Source: an uncultured Pirellulaceae bacterium (GTDB lineage Bacteria > Planctomycetota > Planctomycetia > Pirellulales > Pirellulaceae). Taken from it: 61,997 nucleotides of DNA. This document shows positions 26,729 to 36,000 of the stretch, one piece after another (the stretch's first letter is position 1; each line of letters starts with the position of its first letter). Made by a program: the position numbers and the translations under genes. The notes under the pieces were generated by a model. The model was not told the DNA's origin. It made no database searches and saw only the letters and a list, made by a program, of their open reading frames with translations. The stretch is from NCBI GenBank assembly GCA_905480545.1, contig CAJQQR010000001.1, forward strand, positions 1 to 61,997, written 5' to 3'.

Positions 26729-27541
26729 ATGAATCAAGCGAACAAAGTTAAGGTCGGTGCGGTCTCGTATCTGAACACCAAGCCACTGATTGAATCACTT
26801 GAATCTCGCAACGAACAAATCGAACTTTCTCTGGAAATCCCCAGTCGACTCGCATCGAAACTGCAAAATGGCGAGCTTGATATTGCACTGATCCCGTCGG
26901 TAGAAGCATTTCGAATTAGCGGCGCGAAGGTCCTCTCGGACGCCTGCATCGGATGTCGTGGCCCGGTATGGAGCGTCAAGTTGGTTAGCCGTCTACCCTT
27001 TAGCGAAATCAAAACGCTTGCCTTGGATGAAGGTTCTCGGACCAGCATTGGACTGACCCGAATTCTGTTGCATAAAAGATTCGGAATCGAACCAAGGGTT
27101 TCGACATTGCCGATCGACCGATCACCGAATGAATTTGACTGTGATGCTGCCCTGGTAATTGGTGATCGTGCAATGCACCTTTCCGATTCTGATTTCAAGT
27201 ACCATTGGGATCTGGGCGAAGAATGGTGCAACTGGACTGGCCTGCCGTTTGTTTTTGCAATGTGGGTCACAACCGCTGAAGCACCGTGTCCAGATTTGAT
27301 TCAAGCGTTTTCCAGTGCTCGCGATTTTGGCGTATCCCAGATTGAGCAAATTGCAAAACGGGAGGCATCAAATTTCCAATTGTCGGTTGAAAGTTGCACC
27401 CGTTACCTTCGCGAGCATTTAAATTTTTATATTGGTGAAAACGAACGTGCCGCAATCGAACGGTATCAAACTTATTTATTTGAACTAAACCTGATTCCGA
27501 AACCGGAAAAGTTGCAATTTTATGAGTGTCAAACTTCTTGA
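26729..27541 (+). CDS. mqnA: Chorismate dehydratase (futalosine menaquinone pathway)
   Basis: The ATG at 26729 gives 270 residues, as expected for MqnA; the frame could be read from 26648 but the added part is not conserved. MqnA dehydrates chorismate to 3-[(1-carboxyvinyl)oxy]benzoate, the first step of the futalosine pathway. It has a periplasmic-binding-protein fold. The conserved start KVGAVSYLNTKPL and the substrate-site segments IPSRLASKLQNGELDIALIP and LALDEGSRTSIGLTRILL are present, as is AALVIGDRAM. The gene overlaps mqnC by 20 bases in another frame, giving a two-gene operon. Other mqn genes are not in the window. Confidence 0.95.
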   Translation: MNQANKVKVGAVSYLNTKPLIESLESRNEQIELSLEIPSRLASKLQNGELDIALIPSVEAFRISGAKVLSDACIGCRGPVWSVKLVSRLPFSEIKTLALDEGSRTSIGLTRILLHKRFGIEPRVSTLPIDRSPNEFDCDAALVIGDRAMHLSDSDFKYHWDLGEEWCNWTGLPFVFAMWVTTAEAPCPDLIQAFSSARDFGVSQIEQIAKREASNFQLSVESCTRYLREHLNFYIGENERAAIERYQTYLFELNLIPKPEKLQFYECQTS

Positions 27542-28670
27542 ATCTGTCATTGATGGACATCAGCTTACTGCAGACGAATGCCTTGAGCTTTTTCGATATG
27601 AAAAATTATCACCCTTGATGGCTGCAGCAAACCAAATCACCCTGCAGAAGCATCCAGAGAATTACCGCACCTACAATATTGATCGAAACATCAATTACAC
27701 AAACATCTGTACTGCGGTTTGTGATTTCTGTGCGTTTTATCGCGGGCCCAAGAGTGAAGAAGGCTACGTATTGCCGCGAGAGGAACTGCTGCAGAAAATT
27801 CGCGAAACAGTCGATCTTGGTGGGGATCAAATCTTAATGCAGGGCGGATTGCATCCTACATTCAAGTTGGATTGGTACGAGGAACTGCTGCACGACATCA
27901 AACGCGAATTCCCGAAACTCAACATCCACGGCTTCAGCCCTCCAGAGATCCACCACTTCACCAAGGTCAACAAGATATCATTGCGTGAGGTGCTTGAAAG
28001 ACTCAAAGCTGCGGGACTGGGAAGCTTACCGGGGGGCGGCGCTGAGATTTTAGTTGATCGCGTGAGAAGCGAAATCACGCGAGGCAAAGTCATGTCGGAC
28101 GATTGGCTCAACGTAATGCGAGTGTGGGGTGAGCTCGGAGGGAAAGGCTCTGCGACGATGATGTTTGGGCATGTTGAAACGCTGGCCGAACGCGTTGAAC
28201 ACTTGGTACGACTACGGCAATTACAATCTGAGAATCAGGTATTCAACGCCTACATCTGCTGGACGTTTCAGCCAGACAACACAGAAATGTCGGACATCCC
28301 ACCGCTTGGATCACACGAATACCTACGAACGCTGGCCATCTCTCGTTTGTTCCTCAACAACTTTGAAAACATTCAATCAAGCTGGGTGACCCAAGGGTTA
28401 AAAATTGGCCAGCTTTCGTTGATTGCAGGAGCAAACGATATGGGAAGTTTAATGTTGGAAGAAAACGTCGTTGCGGAAGCCGGCACCGTCCACTTTTTAA
28501 CGTTGGACGAGATTCGTGAGGCCATTGAAGATGTTGGATACCAAGCCAGGCAACGCAATGTGCACTACGAGTTAATGAGCGAAGAAGTTGCAGAGTTTGC
28601 CGTACGCGCCAACCGAAAACGGGTTGAGGAACTGAAGCATCCTCAACCCGAAGTTTTTTCCATCGCTTAG
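27522..28670 (+). CDS. mqnC: Cyclic dehypoxanthine futalosine synthase (radical SAM)
   Basis: This 382-residue radical SAM enzyme cyclises dehypoxanthine futalosine in menaquinone biosynthesis. The iron-sulfur motif CTAVCDFC is at residues 63-70 (CX3CX2C), after YNIDRNINYTNI. DQILMQGGLHPTFKLDWYE, IHGFSPPEIHHF and GLGSLPGGGAEIL match the MqnC/CofG/CofH family; the operon partner mqnA fixes the identity as MqnC. It starts 20 bases inside the end of mqnA, consistent with translational coupling. Its last ~17 codons coincide with a perfect terminator-like hairpin. The enzyme is cytoplasmic and makes a quinone precursor for respiration. Confidence 0.95.
   Translation: MSVKLLESVIDGHQLTADECLELFRYEKLSPLMAAANQITLQKHPENYRTYNIDRNINYTNICTAVCDFCAFYRGPKSEEGYVLPREELLQKIRETVDLGGDQILMQGGLHPTFKLDWYEELLHDIKREFPKLNIHGFSPPEIHHFTKVNKISLREVLERLKAAGLGSLPGGGAEILVDRVRSEITRGKVMSDDWLNVMRVWGELGGKGSATMMFGHVETLAERVEHLVRLRQLQSENQVFNAYICWTFQPDNTEMSDIPPLGSHEYLRTLAISRLFLNNFENIQSSWVTQGLKIGQLSLIAGANDMGSLMLEENVVAEAGTVHFLTLDEIREAIEDVGYQARQRNVHYELMSEEVAEFAVRANRKRVEELKHPQPEVFSIA
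28620..28656 (+). terminator. Terminator-like hairpin inside the last codons of mqnC
   Basis: CGGGTTGAGGA at 28620-28630 pairs perfectly with TCCTCAACCCG at 28640-28650 around a 9-base loop. AAG and a six-T run follow. The hairpin ends before the mqnC stop at 28670, so it would act within the coding region when ribosomes allow. Confidence 0.7.
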
Positions 28671-28740
28671 CCAGCGGCCTTTGATTCATCTCACCGTTTC
28701 GAACTGGCTTGCAATGTAAACGAGCAGTCCGCGAGACGAT

Positions 28741-28772
28741 CAGCAAATTGAAGTGCCAGCAAATTGAAGTGC
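28741..28772 (+). repeat. 16-bp exact tandem duplication
   Basis: CAGCAAATTGAAGTGC occurs twice in a row in the spacer between convergent mqnC and ilvB. Confidence 0.92.
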
Positions 28773-28864
28773 AATTCCAACTTTCAATTCACCGGACAAT
28801 GCCGGCGACCAAATCCATTTGAAGATTTAGTGTTCAGCCGATTGAGACCCAAATGATCGCCGGA

Positions 28865-30640
28865 TTACTCGAGGATCATTTCATTCACGGTCATCCCTGA
28901 TGGAATCATCGGCAAAACGTGCTCCTGATAAGGAACTTCAACATCTAAAAGGTAGGGACCGTCGTAATCAATCATTTCCAGGAGGGCATCTTTCAAGTCA
29001 GCCCTTTTAGAGACGGAGCTTGCACCACAGCCATACCCTTTTGCGATTCCGACAAAATCAGGGTACCGTTTTGATGAATACGTGTGAGCAGTGGTTTCAC
29101 CTTTTCCACGTGCTTCCGGATCGTCGATTGGGCCCAAATAGGTATGGGCACGGTTGCTGTCCATGAACCGGTCCTCCCACTGAACAACCATTCCAAGATG
29201 TTGGTTGTTCAAAAGAAGAACTTTGACAGGAAGTTTTTCGCAGAAGCAAGTCGCCAATTCCTGAATGTTCATCTGGAAACTTCCATCTCCATCAATATCG
29301 ATTACAAGCGAGTTTGGATTTGCGGCTTGAGCCCCCATCGCAGCGGGTAGCCCAAAGCCCATGGTCCCCAATCCCGAGCTCGACAACCAAGTCCTCGGTT
29401 TATTGAATTTATAGAATTGAGCGGCCCACATTTGATGCTGCCCCACCCCAACGCTGATAATGGTGTCTCTTTCCGCAGTAATTTCGGACAATACATCAAC
29501 AGCATGCTGCTGAAGAATACCATCGAATTTCTTATCGTACGAAAAGGGGACTTCTTTTTTCCAACCTTGACATTGGCCCACCCACTCCGAAATGTCTTCT
29601 GGCGGTGTGACAATCTTGTTCAATTCGGTAAGTGCGAACTTGACATCACTAACGACCGGGATGTGGGCCGGTTTGTTTTTGTTTAACTCGGACGCATCGA
29701 TGTCGATATGAACGATTTTGGCATGTTTGGCAAACTCTTCGAGCTTACCGGTTACCCGGTCGTCGAAACGAACACCCAATGCTAAGAGCAAATCGCAGTC
29801 ACGAATTGCATAATTCGCGTACGCACTTCCGTGCATGCCAAGCATGTCCATACATAACGGGTCATCGGCTGGGAATGCCCCCAGACCCATTACGGTCATC
29901 GTGGTTGGAATACCAGTCTTCTCTACGAATGCTCTGAGCACATCCGACGCCTCGGCGGCAATCACGCCACCACCCGCGTAGACCAACGGGCGTTTCGCCA
30001 GTTTGATCGCCGCAGCAATTTGCTTGATTTGCTCAGGTTGTGCGAATCGTTCATCGACGAAGTACCCCGGCAGGTTCATCGGAGGATCCCAGTCGACCAA
30101 CAAATCGTCCATTTGAACATCTTTTGGCATATCGATCAGAACGGGTCCGGGACGACCTGTGGTTGCGATATGGAATGCCTCTTTAACAACCCGTGGGACG
30201 TCACGAATGTCCGTAACCAGGTAATGATGCTTCGTGATACCACGGCAAACTTCCACGATCGGTGTCTCTTGGAAAGCATCGCTGCCGATCACTTTCGTCG
30301 GAACTTGACCAGTGATTGCAATCAACGGGATTGAATCCAGTTTGGCATCGGCAATCGCTGTTACCAGATTCGTTGCCCCCGGACCGCTGGTTGCCATCGC
30401 AACGCCGGGCTTTCCCGTGGTGCGTGCGTAGCCTTGAGCAGCAAAACATCCACCCTGCTCATGACGAGGCAAGATCGTACGCAACTTCGATTCGTACCGC
30501 GTTAACGCCTGATGCAATGGCATGCTGCAACCGCCAGGATAGGCGAATACCACGTCGACTCCGTGATCAACCAGAGACTTGACCAGAATATCTGCTCCGC
30601 TTAACCAAGTTGCGTTTTCCACAGATTCTGACGTCGACAT
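28865..30640 (-). CDS. ilvB: Acetolactate synthase large subunit
   Basis: This 591-residue thiamine-diphosphate enzyme forms acetolactate from pyruvate (or acetohydroxybutyrate) at the first common step of branched-chain amino acid synthesis. [20 protein letters not shown] and [16 protein letters not shown] (with the catalytic Glu) are at the N-terminus. The cofactor-binding motif [18 protein letters not shown] is near residue 465. The FAD/regulatory middle domain ([13 protein letters not shown]) and the C-terminal [12 protein letters not shown] match the biosynthetic AHAS type, not the catabolic type. AGGGAGAA precedes the ATG at 30640. No ilvN or ilvC is adjacent, so the regulatory subunit must be elsewhere. 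Confidence 0.95.
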   Translation of the reverse strand: MSTSESVENATWLSGADILVKSLVDHGVDVVFAYPGGCSMPLHQALTRYESKLRTILPRHEQGGCFAAQGYARTTGKPGVAMATSGPGATNLVTAIADAKLDSIPLIAITGQVPTKVIGSDAFQETPIVEVCRGITKHHYLVTDIRDVPRVVKEAFHIATTGRPGPVLIDMPKDVQMDDLLVDWDPPMNLPGYFVDERFAQPEQIKQIAAAIKLAKRPLVYAGGGVIAAEASDVLRAFVEKTGIPTTMTVMGLGAFPADDPLCMDMLGMHGSAYANYAIRDCDLLLALGVRFDDRVTGKLEEFAKHAKIVHIDIDASELNKNKPAHIPVVSDVKFALTELNKIVTPPEDISEWVGQCQGWKKEVPFSYDKKFDGILQQHAVDVLSEITAERDTIISVGVGQHQMWAAQFYKFNKPRTWLSSSGLGTMGFGLPAAMGAQAANPNSLVIDIDGDGSFQMNIQELATCFCEKLPVKVLLLNNQHLGMVVQWEDRFMDSNRAHTYLGPIDDPEARGKGETTAHTYSSKRYPDFVGIAKGYGCGASSVSKRADLKDALLEMIDYDGPYLLDVEVPYQEHVLPMIPSGMTVNEMILE

Positions 30641-31249
30641 ATGAATTCTCCCTAGCCTATAAGCCTATACGCGAAGCAGCGTTAACCACGTCGCTATTTA
30701 GAGTTGTAAAAAGTGAGCGATGAGTCTCGAATGCGGCAGCATCTTTCGTCGATCAACCGATAAAGTATTATTTGCCCGGCGGAAGCTATAACCCGCCCAA
30801 ACAAATCAGTGACTCGAAACGTTGAAACTCGTCTTTGACCCAAGTAAGCAAACGACAACCTCAGCACTTTCAATAAAGAAACAGGGTTTTCGAATGCCTA
30901 TGCAACAGATCAAGTCGCCGATTATAGCAGAAAAACCCTTATAAAATCGAGCGCTTTTGCAAACTTGTTTTTCGCGGCAACCCTTACATTCGCTTTTAGT
31001 CGCTCAATCTTCCGTTGCGCCGAAAACGGCAGAAAACTATTTTTTTTGCGACCGCTAGCGGCCACGCTATCAGGCGTCGATGGACAAAAGGTCGTTGCGC
31101 AGATTTCGTTCTTTTGCCACCGCCAAACCGAAACACATTTATCACTACAGATCTAACGATCATCCAATCCGACACGACCTATCCGGCGTTAAGTGCAACC
31201 CCAAACCGGATTACATCAATGCATTCGTTTGACTTGAGGAAGTTCAACC
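30641..31249. other. Upstream region of ilvB and of the small membrane protein gene
   Basis: No gene is supported in these 609 bases. On the minus strand, TATAAT at 30921-30926 is a consensus -10 that could start an ilvB transcript with a ~275-base leader. I could not find a matching -35, a leader peptide rich in Leu/Ile/Val, or a convincing attenuator. Confidence 0.35.
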
Positions 31250-31540
31250 ATGGAACTTAATCGAAACAACTTACTTTTGTGGGGAGCCTTGTTGCTATTT
31301 TTTGGCCTCCAATCCCACTACTTTGATAGTTTTGTCCTAACGGAAAAAGCATCCAAGTTTTACTTCGATCGCTTTGAAAAAAAATCAAAACCGCCCGCAA
31401 CGAAAAGTTCATTTTTGCAGGATGCACCCCAAGTTACCCAGCGAAAAACGGTCAAGCCACCTATATGGTTGGGACGGTGCTTGATGTCCGTCGGTGTTGT
31501 TTTGATCATCCAGAGCTTTATTGTAAGAAAGGTGGAATAA
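31250..31540 (+). CDS. Small two-span membrane protein, unknown function
   Basis: The ATG at 31250 is preceded by GAGGAAG at a good distance. This 96-residue protein has an N-terminal hydrophobic span (LLLWGALLLFFGLQS), a basic/polar middle (FEKKSKPPATKSSFLQ), and a second C-terminal span (RCLMSVGVVLIIQSFIV) ending RKVE. I do not recognise the family. The two helices and basic loops suggest an inner-membrane hairpin. It is followed by a perfect 11-bp hairpin at 31550-31582, which probably marks its transcript end. It might influence neighbouring membrane processes, but nothing in context says so. Confidence 0.6.
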   Translation: MELNRNNLLLWGALLLFFGLQSHYFDSFVLTEKASKFYFDRFEKKSKPPATKSSFLQDAPQVTQRKTVKPPIWLGRCLMSVGVVLIIQSFIVRKVE

Positions 31541-31928
31541 CTGGCGGTTGGTTCTTTTGCCACCGAAGGCTGCAAAAGAACCGACGTTAAAGATCCGTCG
31601 AGCAACGAGCTAATGACCTTGCTTGCCCGCGAAGTGATTGGCTTCAGAAATGGGGACAACGTTTCATTTACGGCGATTAATTTGGCTGAGATTGGCGAAA
31701 ATCCATTCGATTTTCCAAACAAACTCCCAAACAACCCAGTTCAGCGTTTAATTGGCCAATTGCCGTTCCCTGCCAACTAAAATCCTGAACAAAAAAGCCA
31801 TGCAGCGTCCGTCTGTCTTATTTTTTCGATAAAACCGGCATGAAAACCTGCGATTCGAATGACAGGTTCTTTTCTCGGGCAACAATTGCGATCAAAATAG
31901 GAAGTCTCTTCACCCTTAAAAATATAAT
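31541..31928. other. Spacer with a perfect hairpin and an in-frame open stretch
   Basis: GGTTCTTTTGC at 31550-31560 pairs exactly with GCAAAAGAACC at 31572-31582 around an 11-base loop. No T run follows, so it is a terminator only by position. The reading frame of the preceding gene stays open after its TAA down to 31780. An ATG at 31613 could start 55 residues, but its ribosome binding site is weak. I do not call a gene here. Confidence 0.5.
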
Positions 31929-32285
31929 ATGAATGCATATAGCCAGATAAAGATCGATTCTGTGGGGAAGCTTCACGTTGTGACTTTCGTTGCCAATCGA
32001 GTCATGGATCCGATCGTCATTGAAGATTTGGGCAAGGAACTACAGACGCTTTTCAATGAGCATTCAGGAGAAACATTTCTGCTTGACCTGCAGAACGTCG
32101 AATTCCTTTCCAGCGCTGTACTAAACCGTTTGATCGTACTCGACAAAAGCGTGAAATCGACACAAGGTGTTTTGGCATTCAGCAATCTGCGTCCAGCCGT
32201 TTGCGAGGTTTTTGCGATCACAAAACTTGATCTGCTCTTTAAAATTTTTGAAAATCGTGACGAAGCAATCGAAGAACTGCAGTAA
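31929..32285 (+). CDS. STAS-domain anti-sigma-factor antagonist
   Basis: This 118-residue STAS protein consists almost wholly of one domain: LHVVTFVANRVMDP as the first strands, GETFLLDLQNVEFLSSAVLN with the phosphorylatable Ser at 61 or 62, and VLAFSNLRPAVCEVFAITK. In RsbV/SpoIIAA systems the unphosphorylated antagonist binds an RsbW-like kinase and frees a sigma factor; phosphorylation stops this. The next gene, 74 bases downstream, encodes just such a kinase, so this is a two-gene partner-switching module. No dedicated sigma factor or phosphatase is adjacent. In planctomycetes such modules may act on two-component or exopolysaccharide control. Confidence 0.92.
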   Translation: MNAYSQIKIDSVGKLHVVTFVANRVMDPIVIEDLGKELQTLFNEHSGETFLLDLQNVEFLSSAVLNRLIVLDKSVKSTQGVLAFSNLRPAVCEVFAITKLDLLFKIFENRDEAIEELQ

Positions 32286-32359
32286 ATCGGCGGACAGCCA
32301 ACAACTCTTATCCCATCTCCTCTCTACTCGCAAATAAGCATCAGCTTCTTTCTCATCAG

Positions 32360-32788
32360 ATGAATGCACAAGCCTGGAGTATGAAAACGGAAATCGACAG
32401 CGTGCCAGCAAAAGGTTGCGAGTTGATTGCAGTGATCCGCGAAAAACTGGAAACGCTTGCTTGGTCGCAAGATGATCTTTTCCGAATCCACTTGGCATTG
32501 GAAGAGGTGATTATGAATGCGATCAAACACGGCAATGACATGGACGAAAGCAGAAAAGTCTCCGTTGACTGCAATGTGGCCAATGACATGTTTACGGTAA
32601 TCGTAAAAGACGAAGGTGAAGGATTCATCCGTGAGGAAATTCCAGACCCAACTGAAGGCGACAACGTTTACCGCGAAAGTGGCCGAGGATTAAAGATCAT
32701 CGAAAATTTCATGACTTCGGTAGAATACATTGGATGCGGAAATGTTGTGGCGATGACCAAGAAGAAGTCAACGGAAGAAGCATCGTAG
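32360..32788 (+). CDS. RsbW-like anti-sigma factor/serine kinase (HATPase_c_2)
   Basis: This 142-residue GHKL ATPase contains the N-box EEVIMNAIKHGND (48-60), the G1 box DEGEGF (84-89) and the G2 box GRGLKIIENF (108-117), which bind ATP in the RsbW/SpoIIAB family. There is no His-phosphorylation domain, so it is a serine kinase-type anti-sigma factor, not a histidine kinase. It probably phosphorylates the STAS protein encoded 74 bases upstream and binds a sigma factor or another target in turn. The start at 32360 gives an N-terminal strand before the N-box; an internal ATG at 32381 is also possible. The stress signal and target are unknown. Confidence 0.92.
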   Translation: MNAQAWSMKTEIDSVPAKGCELIAVIREKLETLAWSQDDLFRIHLALEEVIMNAIKHGNDMDESRKVSVDCNVANDMFTVIVKDEGEGFIREEIPDPTEGDNVYRESGRGLKIIENFMTSVEYIGCGNVVAMTKKKSTEEAS

Positions 32789-32860
32789 CGTGATGGGTTT
32801 GAAATTCGGTTGGGTTTAATCCAGGTGAGTCCGAAAGCCACCTCTAATGACCTGCCCATT

Positions 32861-33940
32861 CTACCGCCGAATAATCGATCGACTGCGGGCAACGTAGGCC
32901 AGAATCTCTGCGACGGCTTGGTACAATTCCAGTGGAATTTCGTCACCGACTTCGGCGATCGCATACAACGCTCGTGCAACCGGCCTGCGTTCGATTACGG
33001 GTACTTTACTCTCCTCAGCGATTTCGATGATCTTAAGAGCGACAGCGTCAACGCCCTTGGCTAACACAATCGGTGCGCTATCCTTCAAACGATCAAAGCG
33101 GAGTGCAACGGCGAAATGAGTTGGGTTTCGAATCACCACATCCGCATTTTTCACATCGTTCATCATCGTTCGGGATGAAATTTCACGCTGCAACTTTTTC
33201 ATGCGTGCCTTCAAGTAAGGATCGCCGTCCGACTCCTTGTATTCATCGCGCAGCTCCTTCCGAGTCATCTTCAGGTCTTCCGTATGTTTCCATTTTTGGA
33301 ATGCTAAATCGGCTACGCCCACGAACACCATTGCGGCGGCGATCGCCAGAGCAATTTGAAGTGTTAACTGCCAGCCCGTTCCAACGATCAATTCAAACGG
33401 CAATCCACAACTTGCAGTCAATCGCCCCATCGCGTTCATAATTAACCAATAGACGATAATGGCCAGTGCTGAAACCTTGGCGACGGCAAGCAATCCACGG
33501 ACCACCGCACGCGACGAAAAGATTTTTTTGAAGCCCTTAATCGGATCAAGTTTTTCAAAGTTTGGTGTCAATGGCTTCCATGTGATATTCACTCCGGAAA
33601 TGATCGCACCGTTCAAAATCGCCAACCCGAACGTGACGATCACAAGCGGTCCGATCATCAACATCACTTCCCAGAAAGTTGCGTTGATCATATCTCGGAT
33701 CTTGACATCCAACTCGGCAAAACTGCCGGTATCCAGTTGATTGTGCCCAAGACCAAAACGCAACTTTTCCGTCAAATTGGAGTAAAACCAAGCGCCTGCA
33801 ATGAAAAAGAAAAGGGTACCCGCAAGAATCAAAATGCCGCTAGAAAAATCTGCACTTTGCGCGACTTGACCATCCTCAGCGGCTTTTTCGAATCGCCGCT
33901 GAGTTGGTTGTTCGGTTTTTTCTTGACCGTCGTCCGCCAT
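32861..33940 (-). CDS. flhB: Flagellar type III export component FlhB
   Basis: This 359-residue protein has four transmembrane spans in the N-terminal ~215 residues and a cytoplasmic C-terminal domain with the autocleavage motif VIRNPTHFAVALRF (the NPTH site). The N-terminal DDGQEKTEQPTQRRFEKAAEDGQ is the usual lead-in. FlhB sits at the export gate beside FliPQR and FlhA and switches substrate class after hook completion. The gene is last of the minus-strand set fliQ-fliR-flhB, with ~93 bases between fliR and flhB, so it may have its own translation signals. No flhA follows. Confidence 0.96.
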   Translation of the reverse strand: MADDGQEKTEQPTQRRFEKAAEDGQVAQSADFSSGILILAGTLFFFIAGAWFYSNLTEKLRFGLGHNQLDTGSFAELDVKIRDMINATFWEVMLMIGPLVIVTFGLAILNGAIISGVNITWKPLTPNFEKLDPIKGFKKIFSSRAVVRGLLAVAKVSALAIIVYWLIMNAMGRLTASCGLPFELIVGTGWQLTLQIALAIAAAMVFVGVADLAFQKWKHTEDLKMTRKELRDEYKESDGDPYLKARMKKLQREISSRTMMNDVKNADVVIRNPTHFAVALRFDRLKDSAPIVLAKGVDAVALKIIEIAEESKVPVIERRPVARALYAIAEVGDEIPLELYQAVAEILAYVARSRSIIRR

Positions 33941-34033
33941 CTATTCTTGTCGATTGAGTTGCAAAATTTAATCGGCTGAAGCTCTGAGGCAGCCATCCGT
34001 CCAACGTCGCCTTGTATGCTTCCGCTGTAACAT

Positions 34034-34834
34034 TCAACTACCGAATTTTGATAAATATTCCCAAAGCCAGAACTTTGCGTTTTCAAATTGAATGGCAACT
34101 TGGCCAAACAAATGGGGCAAAAACAACAGAGTAAAAACCAATCCAGAAGCAATCCGGATGGAAAGACCAATCGAAAATATATTCATCGAAGGAGCGGCTT
34201 TGGTGAGCAAGATCAATGCAATCAGAATCACAAACAGCGCGATTCCAATCGGACCAATCATCGAAAGCCCCAGGGGCTCCAGCGAACTGAAATTTTGCAA
34301 ACCCGCCTTCGAGACCTGCTGAATGTTCGGGCCACCTCCACCAATAGGCACAATCGCGAAGGATTGACCGAGAAGTCGCAAAAGAAAGTGATGCAGATTC
34401 AAAACAAAAAACAACAAGAGGGCAACCGTCTGCAGTAAACTGGCGACGACATCAGAGTTTGATTGCGTTGTGGGGTCCGACATACTAGCGATCGATAATC
34501 CCATTTCCTGCGCGAGATAAGCTCCGGCAATTTGAATTGGGTAGACAAAAATGCCTATCGCAAAACCAAGCATTGCACCGGTAAGAAATTCGGCTCCGGC
34601 AGCGAGAGCAAAGCCAAGCCAACGCAGGTAACCGTCTTCCCGGTCGACAATCGCTGACGGAATGGAATCCAAGCTGATATACCACATCACCGAAAGAGCC
34701 AATGAAAGCCCGATGAGAACAACGGCTGGAATCATCTGGCGTCCAAAGAAAGGCAGCACCGCAAAGAACGTGGCAACACGGACCAGAATCAGAACAAAAA
34801 CAAGGATCGAAACTTCTATTGTTGCTTCGCTCAC
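34034..34834 (-). CDS. fliR: Flagellar export gate protein FliR
   Basis: This 266-residue integral membrane protein has about six hydrophobic spans (VSILVFVLILVRVATFFAVL, VVLIGLSLALSVMWYI, GAMLGFAIGIFVYPIQIAGA). FliR/SctT signatures include LARVATFF-like segments and LAQEMGLSIASMSDPTTQSN. The start is GTG at 34834, overlapping the fliQ stop by four bases (GTGA), which shows translational coupling. With FliP and FliQ it forms the core of the export channel. The C-terminus lacks the FlhB fusion seen in some bacteria. Confidence 0.95.
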   Translation of the reverse strand: MSEATIEVSILVFVLILVRVATFFAVLPFFGRQMIPAVVLIGLSLALSVMWYISLDSIPSAIVDREDGYLRWLGFALAAGAEFLTGAMLGFAIGIFVYPIQIAGAYLAQEMGLSIASMSDPTTQSNSDVVASLLQTVALLLFFVLNLHHFLLRLLGQSFAIVPIGGGGPNIQQVSKAGLQNFSSLEPLGLSMIGPIGIALFVILIALILLTKAAPSMNIFSIGLSIRIASGLVFTLLFLPHLFGQVAIQFENAKFWLWEYLSKFGS

Positions 34835-35100
34835 TCAAACATCCTTAACGGCAACTGGATCACGTTGATGGTGAATGCGCTAACGACTTGAATGTTCCAT
34901 GCGAGCGTAACGGAGATCACGGCACCCACCGCAAGAATTCTTGGCGCGAACGATAATGTCTGCTCCTGGATGCTGGTGACGGTCTGAAAGATGCTCATCA
35001 AAAGACCGACAAACAAACTGACAATTACCGCTGGAGCTACCAACAACAGACCCGTCCAGAGTAAGCCATTGGCAATATCAACAACGCTTAATTCATCCAT
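34831..35100 (-). CDS. fliQ: Flagellar export gate protein FliQ
   Basis: This 89-residue protein is the normal length of FliQ, with two membrane spans: LLWTGLLLVAPAVIVSLFVG and ILAVGAVISVTLAWNIQV. The conserved MSIFQTVTSIQEQTLSFAP segment lies between them. It overlaps fliR by four bases. FliQ packs four copies around the FliP5FliR1 gate. fliP, normally immediately upstream, is missing; a MotE/FlbB-like gene takes that place. Confidence 0.95.
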   Translation of the reverse strand: MDELSVVDIANGLLWTGLLLVAPAVIVSLFVGLLMSIFQTVTSIQEQTLSFAPRILAVGAVISVTLAWNIQVVSAFTINVIQLPLRMFE

Positions 35101-35128
35101 GAATGCAAATGCCTGCTATTTGAATTGC

Positions 35129-35911
35129 TTAACGCTTCTGATTCTGTAGGTTCATTTTGGCATTATCGCCATACGCCTGACGGACCGCGTCAATCGCCTT
35201 GTTTCTCAGTTCATCATCAGGAATTGCGGCAATGACCTTTGACATGGTCGCTCCATCAAATGTGCTCAGAATTCGACCGATTTGGTCGAATTGACCGCTC
35301 TCGGCTTTGGATTTGAACAACGAAGCAAGAAGCATAGGATCGAACGACTTCAAGACTTCGGCTAGTTGTTTGTCACTGGCTTGTTCACCGACTGACCGCA
35401 ATGTCGTGTCAGCTGTCTGCTCCTGCTCGAATTGCTGCACTTTGTTTTCAATCTCTTGACTCTTCGTTTCGACGAGCTTCAAAATTCTCTGGGCCTCCCT
35501 TACCTTTGTCTCAGCCTTCTTTACAACCGACTCGTATTCCCGTTTTTCACGAGCGATGTCCGCCAAGACAAATCGAAACTGTCCCTCGCGGGTATTGAGC
35601 AACTCTTCTCGCTTTTTGAGTTCCGCCTCTTTTTTTCGGATCGAGTTAGTTAATTCAAGGAGCGTGTCTTCCGGCAGGGCTTTTGGTGGGAATGGAACCG
35701 GAATTTTACTGGCATCCGTTTTTGTCAAGCCAGACTTTGTGAGGTTCGATTCGGTTGGAGCAATCGTTTTCGTTTTATCGCTATCATCGGCTTCTTTTTC
35801 GCCCCCCTCTTCCTCCGCTGCCTTTTGGCTAACCAATTGCATCGTCGAATACGCGTATGCACCTCCGAAGAAAATCAGTCCGACAAGTCCCGTAACGATT
35901 ATTCCCTTCAT
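35129..35911 (-). CDS. MotE/FlbB-like flagellar protein (TM, coiled coil, MgtE-N-like domain)
   Basis: This 260-residue protein has one N-terminal membrane helix (IIVTGLVGLIFFGGAYAYS), an acidic/charged linker, a long coiled coil at about residues 85-170 (KKEAELKKREELLNTREGQF, EYESVVKKAETKVREAQRI), and a C-terminal helical domain. That domain has LAEVLKSFDPMLLASLFKSK and ILSTFDGATMSKVIAAIPDD, as in MgtE_N/FliG-like repeats. This architecture matches MotE and the spirochaete collar protein FlbB, which organise the stator near the motor. It lies 28 bases upstream of fliQ in the flagellar run. The exact role is inferred from architecture and context. Confidence 0.75.
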   Translation of the reverse strand: MKGIIVTGLVGLIFFGGAYAYSTMQLVSQKAAEEEGGEKEADDSDKTKTIAPTESNLTKSGLTKTDASKIPVPFPPKALPEDTLLELTNSIRKKEAELKKREELLNTREGQFRFVLADIAREKREYESVVKKAETKVREAQRILKLVETKSQEIENKVQQFEQEQTADTTLRSVGEQASDKQLAEVLKSFDPMLLASLFKSKAESGQFDQIGRILSTFDGATMSKVIAAIPDDELRNKAIDAVRQAYGDNAKMNLQNQKR

Positions 35912-36000
35912 GTTCTACTTTCGATTTTTTGTTTTCAAGATCGTGGTGGTACCGGTTATTTCCCATCGGATTCAATGATCATGCTGTGCAGGCTGGGCCG

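Noticed and set aside
30641..30960. Leader peptide or attenuator upstream of ilvB
   Set aside because: No run of Leu, Ile or Val codons and no competing hairpins could be found; only a -10-like TATAAT is visible.
31613..31780. Independent 55-residue gene after the small membrane protein
   Set aside because: Only a weak ribosome binding site, no recognisable domain, and the frame is explained as continuation of the preceding frame.
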